Source: Amycolatopsis alkalitolerans
GTDB lineage: Bacteria > Actinomycetota > Actinomycetes > Mycobacteriales > Pseudonocardiaceae
Direction of reading: 5' to 3'
Assembly (NCBI RefSeq): GCF_006152065.1
Contig: NZ_VDFW01000016.1
Span: forward strand, 1 to 64,000
DNA length: 64,000 bases
Below are positions 44,077-52,122 of this stretch, in pieces. Position 1 is the first letter of the stretch, and every line of letters starts with the position of its first letter. The position numbers and the translations under genes were made by a program. The notes under the pieces were generated by a model. It was not told the origin of the DNA. It saw nothing but the letters and a program-made list of their open reading frames with translations, and ran no database searches.

Positions 44077-44103
44077 GACAATATAGCAGATTGTCAAACA
44101 ATC
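44077..44103. promoter_or_regulatory. FCD-GntR operator: two overlapping perfect dyads
   Basis: GACAAT-N7-ATTGTC (44077-44095) and GATTGT-N3-ACAATC (44089-44103) share one arm. The second includes TTGTCAAACAA, which fits the FadR-subfamily site TNGTNNNACNA exactly. It is 30 bases upstream of the regulator start, so repression of the FCD-lldD operon is the natural reading. Confidence 0.8.
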
Positions 44104-44146
44104 AGGCCGCCTAGCAACTTTGCGGTTCAGCGACGTACGCGGTATG

Positions 44147-44356
44147 TCACGTGTGTGACCGGGCCAGCGCCGGCTCGATTCCGTCGGTGACGAAGTGGTA
44201 CGTGGTACCGCCGTCCATCGGCTGCGGGTCGCGCGGGTAGTGCGTGAGCACGAAGACCGGGGCGTGGAACGGCGGATCGTCGCCCCACCGGCCCTTCCAG
44301 TCCCGATCCCGCCCGTCGCCGCCGTCGTCGCCGAACGGGCAGATGCCCCTGCGCAT
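44147..44356 (-). pseudogene. Internal fragment of a dihydrofolate-reductase-family (RibD_C-like) protein
   Basis: A 69-codon frame with WKGRWGDDPPFHAPVFVLTH and YHFVTDGIEPALARS, the middle of actinobacterial DHFR-family proteins of ~190 residues. Both the N-terminal cofactor part and the C-terminal half are missing. Curiously the ATG at 44356 has a very good AAGGAGG site, so the fragment may still be translated, 34 bases after the efflux gene. Confidence 0.7.
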
Positions 44357-44390
44357 GTGTGCCTCCTTGGATGTAGTCCGGACAGGTTGG

Positions 44391-45746
44391 TCAGCCGGCT
44401 CGGCGGACCGCGCGCGGCCGGGCCAGCGAGGCGAGGCCGACGAGCACGGCGACGGCGGCCGCGAACCAGTAGCCCGACGCGAAGCCGTCGAAGCCCGGTG
44501 CCAGCAACGTCGTGGCCGCGACGCTGGAGACCGCCGACACCCCGGTCGCGGCACCGAACTCGTGGAACATGCTGAGCGCGCCGGAGGCGACCCCGGCCTC
44601 CTGCGGCCGCACCGCGGAGAACATGCTCCCGGCCGAGGCGACGAACGTGGCGCCGATGCCGAACCCGGCCACGCTGGTGGCGACGATGAGCGCGGTCATC
44701 GAGACGATCCCCGCGGCCGCCGCCAGCCCGGCGGCCGCGACGAGCAGCCCGGCCACCGACACCACGCGGACGCCCCACCGGGGGATGACCCGCCCGGCAA
44801 GGTTCGAGCCGAGGATGGTGCCGAGCGCGACCGGCAGGAACGACAGCCCGGTCTGCAGCGCGGTGAACCCGTGCACCTGCCGCAGGGTGAACGAGCCGAG
44901 GAAGAACACCGAGATCATCAGTGCCGTGGCCACGAAGATCAGGCCGAGGCCGCGCAGGACCGGGCGCCGCCGGAGCATGGCCAGGTCGATCAGCTGGACG
45001 GCGGCCGATCGTGCCCGCAGCACGAACAGCACGTACCCGGCCAGCCCGGCGAGCACCGCGAGCAGTGTGTGCGCGCTGAGCCAGCCGTGATCCCCGGCAG
45101 CGACCAGGCCGTAGACCACCGCGCCGGTCGCGAGCGTGACCAGCAGGGAGCCGCCGGCGTCGAGGCGGCCGCCCGAGCCCGGCAGCGGCCGGACCGAGCG
45201 CAGCAGACCCACCAGCAGTACGGCACCCACCGGGACGTTGACGTAGAACACCCACGGCCAGCCAGGACCGGAGGTCAGCACTCCGCCGAGGAGCACCCCG
45301 ACCGCGGCACCCGCGCCACCCAGCGCCGACCACACCCCGAGCGCTCGGGTCAGCTCAGCGCCCGTGAACGTCCGGGCGATCACCGACAACGCGGCCGGCG
45401 ACATCGCCGCGGCGCCCACGCCCTGCAAAGCTCGCGCCAGCAGCAGAACCGCCGGCGCGACGGCCAGCCCAGCCAGCAGCGACGCCACGACGAACAGGGC
45501 CAGCCCGGCCAGCACCAGCCGGCGTGGCCCGAGGATGTCGGCCGCCTTCCCGCCCAGCAGCATCAGGCCGCCGAAGACCAGGGCGTAGACGCTTGCGACC
45601 CAGGTGACCCCCGCGCGGTCCAGCCCGAGGTCGGCCTGCATGTCGGGCAGTGCGATCGCAACCACGGTGACGTCGACGATCAGCATCAACTGCGCCACAC
45701 CGAGCAGCGCGAGGGTGCGCCAGCGACGCGGATCGGGAGCAGTCAC
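44391..45746 (-). CDS. MFS drug-efflux transporter, DHA2 family (14 TM)
   Basis: A 451-residue proton antiporter: TM1 with QLMLIVDVTVVAIALPDMQ (the D1-type motif of DHA2 pumps), LGGKAADILGPRR loop, LQGVGAAAMSPAAL antiporter motif C region, and a second half starting near PVLRGLGLIF. GTG at 45746 is chosen, with GAGGTGG upstream; GTG at 45755 is an alternative. It lies downstream of the GNAT-TetR fusion gene on the same strand, with two copies of the fusion protein's probable operator in between. Confidence 0.88.
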   Translation of the reverse strand: MTAPDPRRWRTLALLGVAQLMLIVDVTVVAIALPDMQADLGLDRAGVTWVASVYALVFGGLMLLGGKAADILGPRRLVLAGLALFVVASLLAGLAVAPAVLLLARALQGVGAAAMSPAALSVIARTFTGAELTRALGVWSALGGAGAAVGVLLGGVLTSGPGWPWVFYVNVPVGAVLLVGLLRSVRPLPGSGGRLDAGGSLLVTLATGAVVYGLVAAGDHGWLSAHTLLAVLAGLAGYVLFVLRARSAAVQLIDLAMLRRRPVLRGLGLIFVATALMISVFFLGSFTLRQVHGFTALQTGLSFLPVALGTILGSNLAGRVIPRWGVRVVSVAGLLVAAAGLAAAAGIVSMTALIVATSVAGFGIGATFVASAGSMFSAVRPQEAGVASGALSMFHEFGAATGVSAVSSVAATTLLAPGFDGFASGYWFAAAVAVLVGLASLARPRAVRRAG

Positions 45747-45766
45747 CTCAACCACCTCAATAAGTC

Positions 45767-45808
45767 GAACAGTGATGTACGAATACGGTAACTCGAACAT
45801 CCGTGTAC
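45767..45808. promoter_or_regulatory. Two operators GAACA-N4-TGTAC before the efflux gene
   Basis: GAACAGTGATGTAC (45767-45780) and GAACATCCGTGTAC (45795-45808), each extended to TCGAACA-N4-TGTACGA, 28 bases apart in the same orientation. A third copy (46956-46969) lies before the GNAT-TetR gene. The shared motif points to the TetR domain as its reader. Confidence 0.75.
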
Positions 45809-45832
45809 GACAAGAGCCGGTGAGGAGCGCGG

Positions 45833-46933
45833 TCACGCGGCGAGTGCGGCGAGCACGGTGTCGCGCACCAGTACGGGCGCGGCCTCGGCGGTGATCTCGC
45901 CGCGGTGCACCGCGGTGGACGCGCCGTGCAGGATGGCCTGGACCACGCTGAGCTGCCAGTCGATCGGCACGTCACCGCGGAATTCCCCGGCGTCGCGGCC
46001 CCGTTCGAGCAGGGTGCGGACACGCGCGGCCGGCTTGTCGTGCACGCGCTGCATCGCCTCGGGAGGCAGCGTGTGCGAGGCCGCCACGACGAGAGCGCCG
46101 AACCGGTGGGTCAGCTGCCACGTCACCTCCAGCAGGCGTCCGAGCGCATCGCGCGGATCGCCTCCGAGGTCCACTCCGGTCAGTGCCTGATCGGTCTGCT
46201 GGATTGCCCGGTCGGCGACCTCCCGCATCAGCGCCGTCCGGGAGTCGAAGTGGCCATACAGCGTGACCCGGCCGACGCCGGCAGCCTTCGCGATCTCGTT
46301 CACGCTGGCGTCGGGATCGACCGCGAGCAGCCGGGTCGCCGCCTCGACGATCGCCTCGATGTTCCGGCGCGCGTCAGCCCGCTTGCCGCGATCCGCGGAC
46401 GCGCTCGCCCTAATCCGGGACCCGGCCACCCCCCTGCTGACGAACCGGTGGCAGTCGACCACGACGGCCCCGCCGGGAACGGGCGCGTGGTGCGCGAACT
46501 GCCCTTCATCGACCCACCCTTGCCGCTCGTAGAACCGCCGCGCCCGGGCGTTGCCAGTCGCGACGGCGAGCCACGCCCGCGGGTGCCCGGCGGCCACGAC
46601 GGCATGTTCCGCGGCACGCAGGAGGGTTGCGCCGATCCCGCCGCCACGGACGGTGCGGGCCAGGTGGAGCTGGTCGATCTGATCCCCGTCGATCAGGACG
46701 AAGCCGACGACGACGCCGTCGCGCACCGCGACGATGATGTCGGCGATTCGGCGACGGGCGCGATCATCGAACGAGGCGGGCGTGCGGGCGGCAACCAGCG
46801 CATCGGGGACGTGACCGAGGTGCGCGTCGGCCCACCCCTCGCGCCAGATCCCGACAATGGATGCGGCGTCCGCCGGCTCCGCGGAGCGCAGTTCGACCTC
46901 GATGCCGGGCGTTCCCGCGACTGACTCGACCAT
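45833..46933 (-). CDS. GNAT acetyltransferase - TetR regulator fusion protein
   Basis: A 366-residue fusion. Residues 1-~165 are a GNAT N-acetyltransferase (VELRSAEPADAASIVGIWRE; acetyl-CoA loop HLARTVRGGGIGATLLRAAE; ARRFYERQGW). Residues ~178-366 are a TetR regulator (NIEAIVEAATRLLA, VNEIAKAAGVGRVTLYGHFD). There is no stop between them. ATG at 46933 has GAAGG upstream. A GTG at the joint (VAGSRIRA) preceded by AGGGGG could also start a separate TetR product. Upstream of an efflux pump and carrying operators for both, it looks like a drug-response regulator with a built-in modifying enzyme. Confidence 0.8.
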   Translation of the reverse strand: MVESVAGTPGIEVELRSAEPADAASIVGIWREGWADAHLGHVPDALVAARTPASFDDRARRRIADIIVAVRDGVVVGFVLIDGDQIDQLHLARTVRGGGIGATLLRAAEHAVVAAGHPRAWLAVATGNARARRFYERQGWVDEGQFAHHAPVPGGAVVVDCHRFVSRGVAGSRIRASASADRGKRADARRNIEAIVEAATRLLAVDPDASVNEIAKAAGVGRVTLYGHFDSRTALMREVADRAIQQTDQALTGVDLGGDPRDALGRLLEVTWQLTHRFGALVVAASHTLPPEAMQRVHDKPAARVRTLLERGRDAGEFRGDVPIDWQLSVVQAILHGASTAVHRGEITAEAAPVLVRDTVLAALAA

Positions 46934-46955
46934 CGGACCCTTCTTCCCCTAACTC

Positions 46956-46969
46956 GGACATCTATGTAC
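46956..46969. promoter_or_regulatory. Operator GGACA-N4-TGTAC before the GNAT-TetR gene
   Basis: GGACATCTATGTAC matches the two sites in front of the efflux gene with one changed arm base. It is 23 bases upstream of the ATG at 46933, suited to autorepression. Confidence 0.65.
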
Positions 46970-46987
46970 AGCTTAATCGCAGCTCAC

Positions 46988-47050
46988 TAGTCAGTGTTGC
47001 TATCTACCGGTAGTCAGCGTTACTATGTACTGGTAGTCAACGACACTGAG
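46988..47050 (+). repeat. 23-bp tandem repeats in the PadR promoter
   Basis: TAGTCAGTGTTGCTATCTAC... (46988-47010) is followed without gap by TAGTCAGCGTTACTATGTAC... (47011-47033), which differs at four positions, and by a partial third unit beginning TAGTCAACG (47034-). The units contain short dyads TACCGGTA and TACTGGTA at their ends. They lie 18-80 bases before the PadR start, so they are probably PadR binding sites. Confidence 0.75.
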
Positions 47051-47067
47051 TAGGAGGGCAGGCACCC

Positions 47068-47397
47068 ATGGGCAAGCAGACGACGGAGATGCTCAAGGGG
47101 ATTCTGGAAGGCATCGTGCTCGCGATCCTGTCCACGCTGCCCGCGTACGGCTACGAGATCACGGCATGGCTGCGGGATCAGGGCTTCTCCGATATCGCCG
47201 AGGGCACCGTCTACGCGGTCCTCGTGCGGCTCGAGCGACGAGGCCTCGTCGACGTGGAGAAGGTCCCGTCCGAGAAGGGGCCGCCGCGCAAGGTGTACAC
47301 CCTCAACGCTCAGGGACGCGAATACCTCGACGAGTTCTGGAGGACCTGGAGCTTCCTCTCAGAACGGCTGGAGCAGCTCCGCGAAGGAGGAAAGTGA
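47068..47397 (+). CDS. PadR family transcriptional regulator
   Basis: A 109-residue winged-helix regulator: MLKGILEGIVLAILSTLPAY, GYEITAWLRDQGFSDIAEGT, VYAVLVRLERRGLVDVEKVP and KVYTLNAQGREYLDEF, the PadR-s1 pattern. ATG at 47068 follows AGGAGGG. It heads the operon PadR - DUF1048 - ABC ATPase - ABC permease, as often seen in Gram-positive drug exporters; PadR would repress until a drug is bound. Confidence 0.92.
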   Translation: MGKQTTEMLKGILEGIVLAILSTLPAYGYEITAWLRDQGFSDIAEGTVYAVLVRLERRGLVDVEKVPSEKGPPRKVYTLNAQGREYLDEFWRTWSFLSERLEQLREGGK

Positions 47398-47399
47398 CC

Positions 47400-47771
47400 A
47401 TGTCCGACACGGAAAAGGGCGGCTTCGTCGCAAAGGTGATCGGCCCCAAGAAGCGGTGGCGGGCGTACAAGGCGCGCGTTCGGCAGCTTCCCGGGAACTA
47501 CCGCACGGCGGTCGATGCGATCGAGCGGTACCTGATGCACTTCGGGCCGATGGAGGCCGAGAATGCGGAGTCGCTGTTCGAGGACGTCGCCGATCTGTTC
47601 GAACGTGCCGCGGCGGACGGAACGCCGATCCGCGAGATCGTCGGCGACGATCCGGTCGAGTTCGTCGAAGCGCTGATTCAGAACTACGACAAGGGCGGGT
47701 ATGTCACCCGGGAGCGGGCACGGCTGATCACCGCCATCGAACGTGCCGAAGAAGAAAAGGGGACGGACTGA
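47400..47771 (+). CDS. DUF1048 family protein
   Basis: A 123-residue protein: KRWRAYKARVRQLPGNYRTA, then LFEDVADLFERAAADGTPIR and EIVGDDPVEFVEALIQNYDK. DUF1048 proteins are small, mostly helical and nearly always encoded between PadR and a DrrA-type exporter; function unknown. ATG at 47400 has AAGGAGGAAAG upstream, and its stop overlaps the ATPase start (TGATG). Confidence 0.85.
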   Translation: MSDTEKGGFVAKVIGPKKRWRAYKARVRQLPGNYRTAVDAIERYLMHFGPMEAENAESLFEDVADLFERAAADGTPIREIVGDDPVEFVEALIQNYDKGGYVTRERARLITAIERAEEEKGTD

Positions 47772-48541
47772 TGCTCGCGCAGCAGGCGATCAGCGTGCGG
47801 GGCCTGGAGAAGTCCTACGGGAAGCTGCACGTGCTGCGCGGCGTGGACTTCGACGTGGCGCGGGGCAGCATCTTCGCCCTGCTCGGCTCCAACGGGGCGG
47901 GCAAGACCACCGTGGTGAACATCCTGTCCACGCTGCTCAAGGCGGACGCGGGAACCGCGGGCGTCAACGGTTTCGACGTCGCCTCGCAGGGCGCCGAGGT
48001 GCGGGAATCCATCAGCCTCACCGGCCAGTTCGCGGCCGTCGACGAGATCCTCAGCGGACGGGAGAACCTGGTGCTCGTCGCCAGGCTGCGGCATCTGAAG
48101 CGTCCAGGCGCGATCGCGGACGACCTGCTGGCCCGCTTCTCGCTGACCGAGGCGGGCGGGCGGAAGGTTTCGACGTATTCCGGTGGCATGCGCCGCCGCC
48201 TTGACCTCGCGATGAGCCTCATCGGCGACCCGCCGGTGATCTTCCTCGACGAGCCGACCACCGGACTCGACCCCGAGGCGCGGATCGAGGTGTGGGACGC
48301 CGTCAAGGAACTCGCCTCGCGCGGCACGACGGTGCTGCTCACCACGCAGTACCTCGACGAGGCCGAACAGTTCGCCGACCGGATAGCGATCCTCCACCAC
48401 GGGCGGATCATCGTGGACGGCTCCCTCGCCGAACTGAAGCAACTCCTCCCGCCGGCGAAGGTCGAGTACGTCGAGAAGCAGCCGACGCTCGAGGACGTGT
48501 TCCTCGCCATCGTCGGCGACGACGACAGGAACGGACAATGA
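47771..48541 (+). CDS. ABC transporter ATP-binding protein (DrrA-like drug exporter)
   Basis: A 256-residue ATPase: Walker A GSNGAGKTT (39-47), signature YSGGMRRRLDLA (~136-147), Walker B VIFLDEP (156-162) and the His-switch replaced by TTQYLDEAEQ, as in DrrA-type exporters. Shorter than daunorubicin DrrA (~330), lacking much of its C-terminal domain. It powers the permease encoded next (ATGA overlap). Confidence 0.93.
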   Translation: MLAQQAISVRGLEKSYGKLHVLRGVDFDVARGSIFALLGSNGAGKTTVVNILSTLLKADAGTAGVNGFDVASQGAEVRESISLTGQFAAVDEILSGRENLVLVARLRHLKRPGAIADDLLARFSLTEAGGRKVSTYSGGMRRRLDLAMSLIGDPPVIFLDEPTTGLDPEARIEVWDAVKELASRGTTVLLTTQYLDEAEQFADRIAILHHGRIIVDGSLAELKQLLPPAKVEYVEKQPTLEDVFLAIVGDDDRNGQ

Positions 48542-49305
48542 GCACCCACTTCTTCAGCGACACCGCTGTCCTCACGGGACGATCACTGAAGCACGTCACG
48601 CGCAGTATGGACACCATCATCACGACCGCGCTCACCCCGATCGCGATGATGCTGCTGTTCGTCTACGTGTTCGGCGGCGCGATCAGCCAGGGGGCCGACT
48701 CGGGCACGTACGTCCGCTACATGCTGCCGGGCATCCTGCTCATCACGATCGCCTCGGGCATCTCCTACACGGCGTTCCGGCTGTTCATCGACATGACCAC
48801 CGGGATCTTCGGGCGGTTCCAGTCCATGCCGATCGCACGCTCGGGCGTGCTGTGGTCGCACGTGCTGACCTCGCTCGTCGCGAACGTCATCTCGCTCGCG
48901 ATCGTCGTGGGCGTCGCCCTCGCCATGGGATTCCGTACCGGCGCGGGCGTCGGGGCGTGGCTCGCGGTGGCCGGCATCCTGATCCTGTTCACCTTCGCGC
49001 TGACGTGGGTCGCCGTCATCCCGGGCCTCTCCGCGAAATCGGTCACCGGCGCGAGCGCGTTCTCCTACCCGCTGATCTTCCTGCCGTTCATCAGTTCGGC
49101 GTTCGTGCCCACGCAGACGATGCCGGGCCCGGTGCGCTGGTTCGCCGAATACCAGCCCGTGACACCGATCGTCAACACGATCCGGGACCTGTTCACCGAG
49201 CAGCCGGTCAGCAGCGACATCTGGATCGCCCTCGCCTGGACCGTCGGCGCCCTGCTGGTCGCCTTCGCCTTCGCGATGGTCATCTATCGCCGCAAGATTT
49301 CCTGA
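48538..49305 (+). CDS. ABC-2 type permease (DrrB-like)
   Basis: A 255-residue membrane protein with six predicted segments, including MDTIITTALTPIAMMLLFVY, the MPIARSGVLWSHVLTSLVAN region and the PFISSAFVPTQTMPGPVRWF exporter signature. It forms the membrane part of the DrrAB-like exporter. ATG overlaps the ATPase stop. Confidence 0.92.
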   Translation: MSTHFFSDTAVLTGRSLKHVTRSMDTIITTALTPIAMMLLFVYVFGGAISQGADSGTYVRYMLPGILLITIASGISYTAFRLFIDMTTGIFGRFQSMPIARSGVLWSHVLTSLVANVISLAIVVGVALAMGFRTGAGVGAWLAVAGILILFTFALTWVAVIPGLSAKSVTGASAFSYPLIFLPFISSAFVPTQTMPGPVRWFAEYQPVTPIVNTIRDLFTEQPVSSDIWIALAWTVGALLVAFAFAMVIYRRKIS

Positions 49306-49331
49306 CCCGGGTGGTCGTGCCCGGCTCGATG

Positions 49332-50147
49332 TCATGATCCGCCGGCCCGGGCGATGCCCTGGATGGCGCGGAGCCTGCCGTCGGAGAGGGCCAGGCTCAG
49401 GTTCCTGGCCTTCTCGGTGAAGTTGGGCACGAAGGCGTGCAGCCCCAGGGCGCCGGGCGGCGAGGCCAGCATCGCGTGCATCGTGGCGGACGCCTGATCG
49501 GTGAGGTCGTTCCAGGTCTGGACGGCAAACCCCGCGTCCTGGATGACCCCGCGCAACGCATCGGCGGTGACCAGATGGCTGTGCCGGGGGTGGTCGGCGC
49601 AGGGCAGCGGATAGCCGAGTTCGCCGGGCGCGCCGGCGGTGATTTCCCAGAGCGCAAGCAGTCCCCCGCCGACCAGGACCCGGCGCGCTTCCCGGTAAAG
49701 GCGGGACTTGTCGGCGACGTTCATGTGCAGGTGCTGAGTGAACACGACCCCGAAGGCGGCCCCGGCGAACGGGAGCGCGGTGACATCCCCGTGGTGAACG
49801 GAAATCCGGTCATCCAGCCCGACGAGGTGGTTGAGCCGGCGGGCCGTGCCGCAGTAGTCCTCGGTCGCGTCCACAGTGGTCACCCGGCACCCACATCGGT
49901 CGGCGATGTAGCGGGCGGTACCGCCGATCCCGCTGCCGGCGTCGAGTACCCGGGTCCGCGGGGTGAGCCCGGTCAGGCCCACCAGGTGACTGGTGGCCAA
50001 TCGGCCCATGGTGTGGAAGTCTTCCAGCGGCGCGAGGTCGGCGGGCACCAGGCGGTGGAGGTCTTTCCCGGCAGCGATCAGGGCATTCTCGATGCCGGCC
50101 CGTGAGGCGCCGGTCGCGTACTGGTGCTGGATCGAGGCGTCCGTCAT
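49332..50147 (-). CDS. SAM-dependent methyltransferase (class I)
   Basis: A 271-residue methyltransferase of the sarcosine/dimethylglycine or UbiE-like small-molecule type. SAM motif I VLDAGSGIGG (67-76), acidic TTVDATEDY, and FTQHLHMNVADKSRLYREAR. ATG at 50147 follows AAAAGGAG and overlaps the stop of the NmrA-like gene (ATGA). Part of a two-gene operon divergent from a TetR regulator; the substrate is unknown. Confidence 0.87.
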   Translation of the reverse strand: MTDASIQHQYATGASRAGIENALIAAGKDLHRLVPADLAPLEDFHTMGRLATSHLVGLTGLTPRTRVLDAGSGIGGTARYIADRCGCRVTTVDATEDYCGTARRLNHLVGLDDRISVHHGDVTALPFAGAAFGVVFTQHLHMNVADKSRLYREARRVLVGGGLLALWEITAGAPGELGYPLPCADHPRHSHLVTADALRGVIQDAGFAVQTWNDLTDQASATMHAMLASPPGALGLHAFVPNFTEKARNLSLALSDGRLRAIQGIARAGGS

Positions 50148-51235
50148 GGTCTGCTCCTTTTCAAGCCGATGCCGCGCTCCGGGTGCTCGCGGCTCCAGAA
50201 TTCGGATTCGCCCGATAACGCCGGGTGCGCCGGCCGGGGATGCTGCTGCCTGCGGTCGAAGGAGTCCAGCCGGTGCATCGGCACGACCGCCATCACCATG
50301 GACTCCGCCAGCACGCGCAGGAAGTTCCCGGCCGTTCGCCGGGTCCGCGGGCCCGTGGTGTAGCGGCGGACGATGGTCGGGAAGTCTTCCGGCTCGACAC
50401 CGGCGACGTCGCGGACGTGCGTGGTCACTCCGCCGACCGCCCAGGTCCCCAGTGCGTGCTCGGGAAGGTAGTGACGCAGGCTGGACTGGAAGAACAGGTC
50501 GGCCCGCAGGCGCTTTGCGTCCACCCGCACGGCCCGCATGAACATCGACGGGGAGACGTCGACGTGGCGGACTCGCCGGCCCAGCGCGTCGCCGATGGCC
50601 TGGGCGATCTCGGGCGCCGACAGCAGCGCCGGTCCGGTCGGCCGGTACGCCCGCCCGTCGTGCCGGCCGGGATCGAGCAGTCCGCCCACCACGACGCGGG
50701 CGATGTCCTCGTTGGAGGGCGGTGCGTTCCGGCCGGCGCCGGCCGGCATCGGCAGCACGCCCAGCTGGGCGGCCACCGGGATGAGATTCATGTAGTTGTC
50801 GGCGAAAAATCCCGGATCGACCGCGACATGCGCGGTGTCGGGCAGCAGCGCGAACAGCTTGCCGGTCAGCCAGTGCTGCCGGGTCATCAGCGACGGATGC
50901 TCGGGGCTGGCCAGCCACTGCCCCAACGCCACCACGGCCTGCACCCCCTGGCGCCGCGCGGCCACCGCGAAGGCGACCGCGCTGTCCAGCGCGTGGGGAT
51001 GGTAGGGCGGGTTGAAAAACATCCGGTCGACCCCGCCGAGCGCGGCGTGGACTTGCTGGTAGTCGGCCATGTCGGCCACCACGACTTCGGCGCCCAAAGC
51101 CCGCAGGCGGGCGCCGCGCTCGTCGTCACGGTGCACCAGCGCCCTGGTCGGCACGCCCTGTGCCAGCAGTTGCGCGGCAACCGCGCCGCCGATCCTGCCC
51201 GTGGCGCCGGTGACCAGCACACGTGTTTGTGCCAT
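50144..51235 (-). CDS. NmrA-like / atypical SDR family protein
   Basis: A 363-residue NAD(P)-binding protein: RVLVTGATGRIGGAVAAQLL at the N-terminus, no YxxxK catalytic motif, FFNPPYHPHALDSAVAFAVA and LTGKLFALLPDTAHVAVDPG, typical of the NmrA/isoflavone-reductase-like branch. It may be a redox sensor or a reductase. The C-terminal ~90 residues (from RRYTTGPRTRR) are longer than usual and Arg-rich. ATG at 51235 follows AAGGGGA. Under the palindrome read by the divergent TetR. Confidence 0.85.
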   Translation of the reverse strand: MAQTRVLVTGATGRIGGAVAAQLLAQGVPTRALVHRDDERGARLRALGAEVVVADMADYQQVHAALGGVDRMFFNPPYHPHALDSAVAFAVAARRQGVQAVVALGQWLASPEHPSLMTRQHWLTGKLFALLPDTAHVAVDPGFFADNYMNLIPVAAQLGVLPMPAGAGRNAPPSNEDIARVVVGGLLDPGRHDGRAYRPTGPALLSAPEIAQAIGDALGRRVRHVDVSPSMFMRAVRVDAKRLRADLFFQSSLRHYLPEHALGTWAVGGVTTHVRDVAGVEPEDFPTIVRRYTTGPRTRRTAGNFLRVLAESMVMAVVPMHRLDSFDRRQQHPRPAHPALSGESEFWSREHPERGIGLKRSRP

Positions 51236-51258
51236 CGGATTCCCCTTCACATCAAGAC

Positions 51259-51313
51259 ATGTGACCATTGGTCACATCGTCAGTATGCGGGCGCATGTGA
51301 CCGTTGTCAACAT
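51259..51313. promoter_or_regulatory. TetR operator: perfect 9-bp-arm palindrome plus a weaker second site
   Basis: ATGTGACCATTGGTCACAT (51259-51277) has perfect 9-bp arms around one T. A degenerate copy ATGTGACCGTTGTCAACAT (51295-51313) lies 36 bases further on. They fill the gap between the NmrA-like gene and the TetR gene, so the TetR protein should repress both directions. Confidence 0.85.
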
Positions 51314-51340
51314 CCGGGGTCGGTGTGCGATCCTGACGTC

Positions 51341-51979
51341 ATGAGTCCAGCCAGCGGCCATCCGGACCGCCGTAAGCCCTACCACCACGGCGCGCTGCGA
51401 CAGGCTCTGCTCGACGCGGGTATCGCATTGGCGCGCGAAGGGGGGCCAGACCGGGTGATCCTGCGGGAGGCCGCCCGCGCGGCCGGGGTGTCGCACTCGG
51501 CGGCATATCGCCACTTCGCCGACCGCGAGGCGTTGCTCGCCGAGGTGTCGCGCCATGCCAGAGGCGAACTGGCCGCGGAGATGCGCCGGCGCCTCAACCG
51601 CGTCACCCATCCCCCGGAGCGGCTCGCTGCGGTCGGGACAGCCTATATCGACTTCGCGCTGACCAATCCCGGGCTGTTCCGCACCGCGTTCGCCCAGCAC
51701 CCGGCCACCGGTGGCAACGACGGCGCACCGGCCAGGGGCGAGGCCGAACCGTTCGACATCCTCGGTCAGGTTCTCGATCAGGCGCAGTCCGCCGGCCTGC
51801 TGGACCAGGACCGCAGACCGGGTGCCGAGATCGCCGTCTGGTCGGCGGTCCACGGCCTGGCCAGCCTGCTGCTCGACGGACCGTTACCGGCCACCGGCGC
51901 CGATCTCGACTTCGCGCTCCGGCAGGTGTTCGGCCTCATCGAACGAGGATTGCTGCGCCGTCCGGCCGAAGAACCGTGA
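51341..51979 (+). CDS. TetR family transcriptional regulator
   Basis: A 212-residue TetR protein: GALRQALLDAGIALAREGGP, the HTH REAARAAGVSHSAAYRHFAD, and a WHG-type C-terminal domain (AYIDFALTNPGLFRTAFAQ). ATG at 51341 is chosen; upstream in-frame sequence overlaps the operator. Probable repressor of the NmrA-methyltransferase operon through the palindrome at 51259. Confidence 0.9.
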   Translation: MSPASGHPDRRKPYHHGALRQALLDAGIALAREGGPDRVILREAARAAGVSHSAAYRHFADREALLAEVSRHARGELAAEMRRRLNRVTHPPERLAAVGTAYIDFALTNPGLFRTAFAQHPATGGNDGAPARGEAEPFDILGQVLDQAQSAGLLDQDRRPGAEIAVWSAVHGLASLLLDGPLPATGADLDFALRQVFGLIERGLLRRPAEEP

Positions 51980-52026
51980 ACAATCACGGCTACGGTTACG
52001 AGGGCATCATCCGCGGCTGAACGACA

Positions 52027-52119
52027 TCAGAACCTCTCAGGGAACAGGAGCGCCGCGAGCAGGAACGCGATCAGCGCCACGGCGATGACGAGCCCGACGA
52101 TGTTGTCTACGGTGTCCAC
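52027..52119 (-). CDS. kdpF: KdpF, small subunit of K+-transporting ATPase (orphaned)
   Basis: A 30-residue single-membrane-span peptide MDTVDNIVGLVIAVALIAFL... ending FPERF, which is the characteristic KdpF pattern. GTG at 52119, three bases after the stop of a small upstream ORF. KdpF stabilises the KdpABC complex, but no kdpA, kdpB or kdpC follows: downstream is the end of a convergent TetR gene. The peptide is therefore probably a relic. Confidence 0.85.
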   Translation of the reverse strand: MDTVDNIVGLVIAVALIAFLLAALLFPERF

Positions 52120-52122
52120 GGC

